Translations under genes and position numbers: made by a program
Notes under the pieces: model-generated
Told to the model about the DNA's origin: nothing
What the model saw: the letters and a program-made list of their open reading frames with translations, nothing else
The model's database searches: none
NCBI GenBank assembly: GCA_947259365.1
Contig: CAMYMC010000005.1
Span: 30,180 to 94,179, forward strand
DNA length: 64,000 nucleotides
Source: an uncultured Acidimicrobiaceae bacterium
Lineage (GTDB): Bacteria > Actinomycetota > Acidimicrobiia > Spongiisociales > UBA5794
Direction: 5' to 3'
Part shown: positions 60,051 through 64,000 of the stretch, one piece after another
Layout: each line of letters opens with the position of its first letter
Numbering within the stretch: position 1 is the stretch's first letter

Positions 60051-60789
60051 CGGCTCCGAGGTCGGGTGGGTCGACCGTCACCTCCGCGCCGTACTCACGG
60101 AAGGTCATCGTCCACTCCGCCGTCCCCCCTGTGACGTTCGTCGTGAAGAAGGCGTCGACGAGCCTCCCCGTGCCTTGGTCGATCCAGGCGTCGAGCACGA
60201 CGCCCTGGTTGCGGACGAGGCCGGCCGTGATCGCCTCGACCCGTTTCTCGCCCGCGTTTCCCCGGATGTGGTACGCCGGCGTCCCGTCGCGGTCCTCGGT
60301 CCCGACGAGGGTGACGCCGGTGAGACCGTCGATGAAGAGCTGGCGGAATCCCTGATGGGGGTCGAAGAGGCTGGCCGGGTCGAACGTGTACGACGGCGGC
60401 GCCGGCTGCCACGTGCCGGTGACAAACGACAGCCAGATCTGACCGTCGATGGCCACGGCACCCACTCGGGTGTTGAAGCCGGAGACGCTGACGGTGACGA
60501 GGGCCTCCGCCGAGCTGGGCCCGGCGAAGAATCCGTCTGCGCTCTTGAACTCGAGGAGATCGCCGAGCTCGTCGCCGAGGTCGATGAACACCGGTGCGCC
60601 GGCGCGCTCGATGGTGAACCGCACCGTATCGACCTCGCCCATCGAAGTCGCCGCCGCGTCGAGGATGGCGGTGATGTCGCTGCCGATCGTCTCGGTGGTG
60701 GTGTCATCCGATCCGCCTCCGCACCCCGCGGCGAAGATCGCCATCGCGGCTGCGACGACGGCCGTGCGGCGGAGCGCTTCCGGCATCAC
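60043..60789 (-). CDS. LppX/LprAFG-type lipoprotein
   Basis: 248 residues. Lipobox AAGCGGG with Cys23; the mature domain shows the LppX_LprAFG half-barrel: SVRFTIERAGAPVFIDL-like strands (VRFTIERAGAPVFIDL), IDGQIWLSFVTGTW, and ITAGLVRNQGVVLDAWIDQG. This fold binds acylated lipids. It is followed, with 8-nt overlap, by the MFS pump gene. The start is GTG 60789, not the ATG one codon later, since TAGCGT lies exactly 6 nt upstream. Confidence 0.88.
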   Translation of the reverse strand: MMPEALRRTAVVAAAMAIFAAGCGGGSDDTTTETIGSDITAILDAAATSMGEVDTVRFTIERAGAPVFIDLGDELGDLLEFKSADGFFAGPSSAEALVTVSVSGFNTRVGAVAIDGQIWLSFVTGTWQPAPPSYTFDPASLFDPHQGFRQLFIDGLTGVTLVGTEDRDGTPAYHIRGNAGEKRVEAITAGLVRNQGVVLDAWIDQGTGRLVDAFFTTNVTGGTAEWTMTFREYGAEVTVDPPDLGAGG

Positions 60790-60795
60790 GCCGCC

Positions 60796-60801
60796 ACGCT
60801 A
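60796..60801 (-). promoter_or_regulatory. TAGCGT -10-like box, leaderless start
   Basis: On the minus strand TAGCGT is followed by GGCGGC and GTG. It would drive the lipoprotein/efflux-pump operon. Confidence 0.5.
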
Positions 60802-60831
60802 GTGGTCGCCCCGAGCTGCCGGGAGGCGTGC

Positions 60832-61329
60832 TCACCCGAGCTTCTTCTCGAGCAGCTCCGTCGACCACCACCGACCCAGCTTGTAGCCGGCGTCGTCGAG
60901 CACGCCGACGGTGCGGAAGCCGAGGGCGTGGTGAAACCCGACCGAGTGGTCGTTGGGAAGGGCGACGATGGCGTAGGCACGGTGCACCCCGGCCGCGGCG
61001 ATCGCGTCGAGGAGCGCGGCGTACAGCGGCCTCCCGATGCCGCGCCCTGTCCACTCCGGGTCGATGACGACGGTCGTCTCCACCGACCGTCGGTAGGCCT
61101 CTTTGTCCCGCCACGGCCCGCTCCAGGCGGCGCCGACGACCTCGCCCTTCACCTCGGCCACCCACACCTGGTGGAATCGACCGTCCTTGGCCGCCAGCCA
61201 CGCACGCCGGTGCTCCGGGGTGTGGGGCTCCTCGTCGAAGGACACATGAGAGTCGACGATGTACTCGTTGTAGATCGCGGTGATCTGCTCGATGTCGTCG
61301 CCGGTCGCCGGCCGGATCGTCGGCTCCAT
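60832..61329 (-). CDS. GNAT acetyltransferase, phosphinothricin-acetyltransferase-like
   Basis: 165 residues. RPATGDDIEQITAIYNEYIV, VSFDEEPHT, YRRSVETTVVIDPEWTGRGI and YAIVALPNDHSVGFHHALGF match the Pat/Bar/YncA subfamily, which N-acetylates phosphinothricin, methionine sulfone or similar amines. A housekeeping MddA-like role is as likely as resistance. It follows a dodecin gene (24-nt gap) on the same strand. Confidence 0.9.
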   Translation of the reverse strand: MEPTIRPATGDDIEQITAIYNEYIVDSHVSFDEEPHTPEHRRAWLAAKDGRFHQVWVAEVKGEVVGAAWSGPWRDKEAYRRSVETTVVIDPEWTGRGIGRPLYAALLDAIAAAGVHRAYAIVALPNDHSVGFHHALGFRTVGVLDDAGYKLGRWWSTELLEKKLG

Positions 61330-61353
61330 GCCCTGGGGCTCAGCCCCGTGCGC

Positions 61354-61572
61354 TCACTTGACGGCGAACGCCAGCTTCACCGAGGCGCGGTACTGCATGA
61401 TCCGGCCGTCGACGACGCGAGCGTTGAGGGTCTGGACCTCGACACCGGTGATGCCGCTGATGCTCTCCGCTGCCTTGTCCACGGCCTGCTGCACGGCGTC
61501 CTCGAAGCTCGCGTCCGAGATCCCGATCAGCTCGACGACCTTGACCGCGCCCTTCTCGATGAAATCGGTCAC
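61354..61572 (-). CDS. Dodecin
   Basis: 72-residue flavin-binding dodecamer subunit: KVVELIGISDASFEDAVQQA, then a helix, GITGVEVQTLNARVVDG and RYRASVKLAFAV-like end (MQYRASVKLAFAV). The Trp that stacks on flavin in halobacterial dodecin is absent in this copy, as in several bacterial CoA/FMN-binding dodecins. It stores or buffers flavins. TAGCAT upstream; GAGAGAGGTG precedes the start. Full family length. Confidence 0.94.
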   Translation of the reverse strand: MTDFIEKGAVKVVELIGISDASFEDAVQQAVDKAAESISGITGVEVQTLNARVVDGRIMQYRASVKLAFAVK

Positions 61573-61629
61573 GCCCGCACCTCTCTCTCGATGGATGTGA
61601 GCCGAATGCTACCGGAGGGCCCACAGCGG

Positions 61630-61635
61630 TAGCCT
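61630..61635 (+). promoter_or_regulatory. TAGCCT -10-like box, leaderless start
   Basis: Seven nt before GTG of the small membrane protein, with no Shine-Dalgarno. Confidence 0.45.
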
Positions 61636-61642
61636 GCGGCTC

Positions 61643-62050
61643 GTGACGCGCGAGCTCAGCTTCACGCCGCGCACGGGCCTGTCGCGACCGCTCGGCGGCC
61701 TCGTCGCCCTCGTCTACCCGGTGGTGCTCGTCGCGCTCGCCATCCAGACGGGTTTCGGGCGCGACGCCGGGCTCGACGAGCTCGCCGCGTCGTTCCTCGC
61801 CGCCCTCCTCGTGTTGATCGCGGAGCCGACGGCCTGGCTGTTCTCGTTCGACTTCATCGATGCCGGCCGGTTCACGATCCTCTTCGTCGGTGGGCTGACG
61901 AGCTCGCCGCTGTGGTACCTCGCCGGGCGGGCGATCGCGGCCGCCAGCAGCCGGTGGACGGAATGGGTGCGCCGCTACACGTTCCTCTGTCTGGCCTGGA
62001 CGACCCTCAACCTCGTCGTCTTCTCCATCGTCGCGTGGCTGGCGGGGTGA
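61643..62050 (+). CDS. Small membrane protein of unknown function
   Basis: 135 residues with four helices (near 18-38, 47-67, 74-95 and 105-130). It is not assignable to a family by eye. Its stop overlaps or abuts a thiamine-binding-like gene on the same strand, so they are probably co-transcribed. Confidence 0.65.
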   Translation: MTRELSFTPRTGLSRPLGGLVALVYPVVLVALAIQTGFGRDAGLDELAASFLAALLVLIAEPTAWLFSFDFIDAGRFTILFVGGLTSSPLWYLAGRAIAAASSRWTEWVRRYTFLCLAWTTLNLVVFSIVAWLAG

Positions 62051-62067
62051 CGGGTACCCTCGGTGAC

Positions 62068-62385
62068 GTGAAGGTGATCATCGATCTCTGCGTCGTCCCG
62101 CTCGGCGTGGGTGTTTCGGTGTCCGAGCACATCGCGGCGTGCCAGCGGGTCATCGAGTCGGCGGGGCTCGCCCACGAGATGCACGCGTACGGGACGAACA
62201 TCGAGGGGGAGTGGGACGAGGTGTTCGCCGTCGTGAAGCGATGCCACGAGGTCGTCCACGAGATGGGCGCACCACGGATCTCGACGACGGTGAAGCTGGG
62301 GACCCGAACCGACCGGGAGCAAACGATGCGTGACAAGGTCGCGTCCGTCGCCGAGAAGCTCGCCGGGGAGATCGAACCGGCCTGA
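62068..62385 (+). CDS. MTH1187/YkoF-like thiamine-binding protein
   Basis: 105 residues of the MTH1187 (YjgF-unrelated ferredoxin-like) family: CVVPLGVGVSVSEHIAACQR, then MHAYGTNIEGEWDEVFAVVK and RISTTVKLGTRTD match it well. The family binds thiamine or other ligands in tetramers. GTG 62068 is chosen to match family N termini; GTG 62047, overlapping the upstream stop, is possible. It lies 13 nt before a nitroreductase gene. Confidence 0.82.
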   Translation: MKVIIDLCVVPLGVGVSVSEHIAACQRVIESAGLAHEMHAYGTNIEGEWDEVFAVVKRCHEVVHEMGAPRISTTVKLGTRTDREQTMRDKVASVAEKLAGEIEPA

Positions 62386-62398
62386 GGAGGGTCACGCA

Positions 62399-63034
62399 AT
62401 GGATCTGTACGAGGCGTTGTACACGACGCGGGCGATGCGCCGGGTCGGCCCCGAGCCCGTGCCCGAGGGCGCCGTCCGCCAGTTGCTCGATGCGGCGGTG
62501 CGCGCCCCGTCGGGCTCCAACGCGCAGAACTGGCGCTGGCTCACGGTGACGGACCGGGAGACGATGGCCCGCCTCGGGCCGCTCTACGCCGAGGCGTACG
62601 ACATCTTGAACAACACGGTCTACGCCGGCATCGAGCCGCGCGACGACCAGGACGTACGGGTGCGGTCGTCGTCGACGTGGCTCGCCGAGCATTTCGCCGA
62701 GGTGCCGCTGGTCATCTTCGCCTTCCACCGCAACGATCCCTCCGGCGCCTCGGTCTACCCGGCGATCTGGAACCTCATGCTCGCCGCCCGAGGCCTCGGC
62801 ATCGGCACGACGCTCACGACGATCCTCGGCATGTTCAAGTCGGCGGAGCTCTTCGAGCTGCTCGGCGTCCCCACCGACCGGGGCTGGACGAACGCCGCCG
62901 CCGTCACCTGCGGTTATCCGACGGGCCGCTGGGGGGTCGCCGCCCGGCGCCCCGTCCACGACGTCGTGTACGCCGAGCGGTGGGGGGAGGCACCGGGCTG
63001 GCGGGTCGACGAGCCCCTGTGGCCGGCCGGGTGA
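62399..63034 (+). CDS. Nitroreductase-family flavoprotein
   Basis: 211 residues, FMN-dependent. TTRAMRRVGPEPVPEGAVRQ is the phosphate-binding region, RAPSGSNAQNWRWL contacts FMN, and AARGLGIGTTLTTIL is the third conserved block. It is nearer to the actinobacterial Acg/BluB-like nitroreductase group than to NfsA. Reduces nitro, quinone or enone groups with NAD(P)H. ATG 62399 has GAGGAGG upstream. Confidence 0.9.
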   Translation: MDLYEALYTTRAMRRVGPEPVPEGAVRQLLDAAVRAPSGSNAQNWRWLTVTDRETMARLGPLYAEAYDILNNTVYAGIEPRDDQDVRVRSSSTWLAEHFAEVPLVIFAFHRNDPSGASVYPAIWNLMLAARGLGIGTTLTTILGMFKSAELFELLGVPTDRGWTNAAAVTCGYPTGRWGVAARRPVHDVVYAERWGEAPGWRVDEPLWPAG

Positions 63035-63061
63035 ACCGGGACCGGAGCCCGCACCCGACCG

Positions 63062-64000
63062 TCAGAAGAGCCTGGGCCGGAAGCGTTCGTCGTGGGTGCG
63101 GATGGCGAACCGGTCGGTCATGCCCGCCACGTAGTCGATGACCTGGGTGAGGAGCGTCGCGTCGTCGTGGCGATACGACGAGGGGATCTCGGCCGGGTGG
63201 TCGAGGAAGTAGCGGACGAGGTCGCGCACGATCTCCTTGGCCCGCCTCCGCTGCGGCTCCATCTCGGGGCGGAGATAGACCCGCTCGAACATGAACGACC
63301 GCAGCCGGTGCATGACCTCGAGGCGCCCCGGCTCCATCGTCACCTCGTCCTGGCGCAGCGACTCCTCGACGACGGCGGTCACCATCGACTCGATCCACTG
63401 CCGCCCCGGCTCCCCGAACGCGCCGATCGCCTCGTCGGGGAACTCGCCACGGTCGAGCACGCCGGCGCGCAGCGCGTCCTCGGCGTCGTGGGAGAGGTAG
63501 GCGATCCGGTCGGCGTACCGCACGATTGTTCCCTCCGGTGTCGACGGTCCGCGCTCGACCTTCCACGGGTGCGCCCGGATTCCGTCGAGGACCTCGATCG
63601 TCAGGTTGAGAGGCTCGAGCACCTCGAAGATCCGGGCGCTCTGGTCCGAGTGGCGCCATTCCCCCTCGACGAACTCGCTGAGCGCGTCCTCACCGGTGTG
63701 GCCGAACGGGCTGTGGCCGACGTCGTGGGCCAGGCAGACGGCCTCGGTGAGGCTCTCGTTGAGCGACAGATAGCGGGCGACGGCCCTGCCGATCTGGGTG
63801 ACCTTGAGGGTGTGGGTGAGCCGGGTGACGTAGTGGTCCCCCTCCGGGTTCATGAAGACCTGGGTCTTGTGCTTGAGCCGGCGGAACGCCTTGGAGTGGA
63901 GGATGCGGTCCCGGTCCCGCTCGAAGACGGTGCGGTACGGGTCGGGCTCCTCGGCGACGGCGCGGCCAACGCTCTGGGACGCTCGGGTTGCACCCGGTGC
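63062..64000 (-). CDS. Deoxyguanosinetriphosphate triphosphohydrolase-like protein, 5' end beyond window
   Basis: HD-domain dNTPase hydrolysing dNTP to nucleoside and triphosphate. The metal-binding pattern is intact: RLTHTLKVTQIGR, then CLAHDVGHSPFGHTGE (HD motif) and IVRYADRIAYLSHDAEDA. The N-terminal DRDRILHSKAFRRLKHKTQV block, at 63840-63940, is typical of the short Dgt-like family. At least 312 codons are visible and the frame runs open through base 64000, so the start is outside. Likely role: control of dNTP pools. Confidence 0.92.
   Translation of the reverse strand, partial: APGATRASQSVGRAVAEEPDPYRTVFERDRDRILHSKAFRRLKHKTQVFMNPEGDHYVTRLTHTLKVTQIGRAVARYLSLNESLTEAVCLAHDVGHSPFGHTGEDALSEFVEGEWRHSDQSARIFEVLEPLNLTIEVLDGIRAHPWKVERGPSTPEGTIVRYADRIAYLSHDAEDALRAGVLDRGEFPDEAIGAFGEPGRQWIESMVTAVVEESLRQDEVTMEPGRLEVMHRLRSFMFERVYLRPEMEPQRRRAKEIVRDLVRYFLDHPAEIPSSYRHDDATLLTQVIDYVAGMTDRFAIRTHDERFRPRLF

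Overview
The window is a high-GC stretch (roughly 70% by eye) with almost no intergenic space, many GTG starts and many 4-nt gene overlaps. The gene mix points to an actinobacterium: several luciferase-like (LLM) flavin or F420 oxidoreductases, an LprG/LppX lipoprotein next to an EmrB/P55-type efflux pump, xanthine-dehydrogenase-like hydroxylase subunits, HxlR, dodecin, and lipoproteins with Thr/Ala/Pro linkers after the lipobox. I infer class Acidimicrobiia or a neighbour; no rRNA or other marker is present to prove it. I saw no tRNA, rRNA, transposase, integrase, phage gene or CRISPR array.

Layout. 1-1.24 kb: histidine kinase cut by the left edge. 1.3-5.5 kb: small membrane protein, VOC protein, SDR, and a two-gene 2-oxoacid:ferredoxin oxidoreductase in which the gamma domain is fused to beta. 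5.5-8.4 kb: a molybdopterin oxidoreductase divergent from an HxlR regulator, with an inverted repeat between them. 8.4-12 kb: a zinc-ribbon protein, an alpha/beta hydrolase, and two tandem QueG/reductive-dehalogenase-like Fe-S proteins followed by a small protein. 12-17.1 kb: an NTF2-like protein, an acyl-CoA ligase, a TIGR03792 protein and an MFS exporter, interspersed with at least five truncated gene remnants.

17.1-38.7 kb looks like a catabolic island. It holds a five-gene operon (three-subunit Mo-hydroxylase, LLM, amidohydrolase), an SDR, a NitT/TauT-type ABC importer, a cytosine-deaminase-like amidohydrolase, three tandem octopine-dehydrogenase-family paralogues, an AMP-forming ligase plus LLM pair, a second five-gene operon (two AhpD-like proteins, a DapA-family aldolase/lyase, an LLM, an RraA-like aldolase), and an SDR. 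Together they could import, hydroxylate, deaminate or hydrolyse, and cleave an N-containing ring compound. The substrate cannot be read from the sequence.

38.9-64 kb is mixed: Na/Pi cotransporter and MscS channel; a DAO-type oxidase with a saccharopine-dehydrogenase-like protein; a tandem universal stress protein; MalQ; an RemA-like protein; an acidic DSPED-repeat secreted protein; a kinase-like phosphotransferase; a complete glycine betaine/choline-type ABC importer (ATPase-permease-permease-binding protein); a PaaK-type CoA ligase; an EamA transporter; an unusual anchored repeat protein; an LprG-P55-like pair; dodecin; a thiamine-binding-like protein; a nitroreductase; and a dGTPase-like HD protein cut by the right edge.

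A recurring feature is a TAnnnT box exactly 6 or 7 nt before start codons that lack a Shine-Dalgarno sequence. This suggests leaderless transcripts and settles several start sites.
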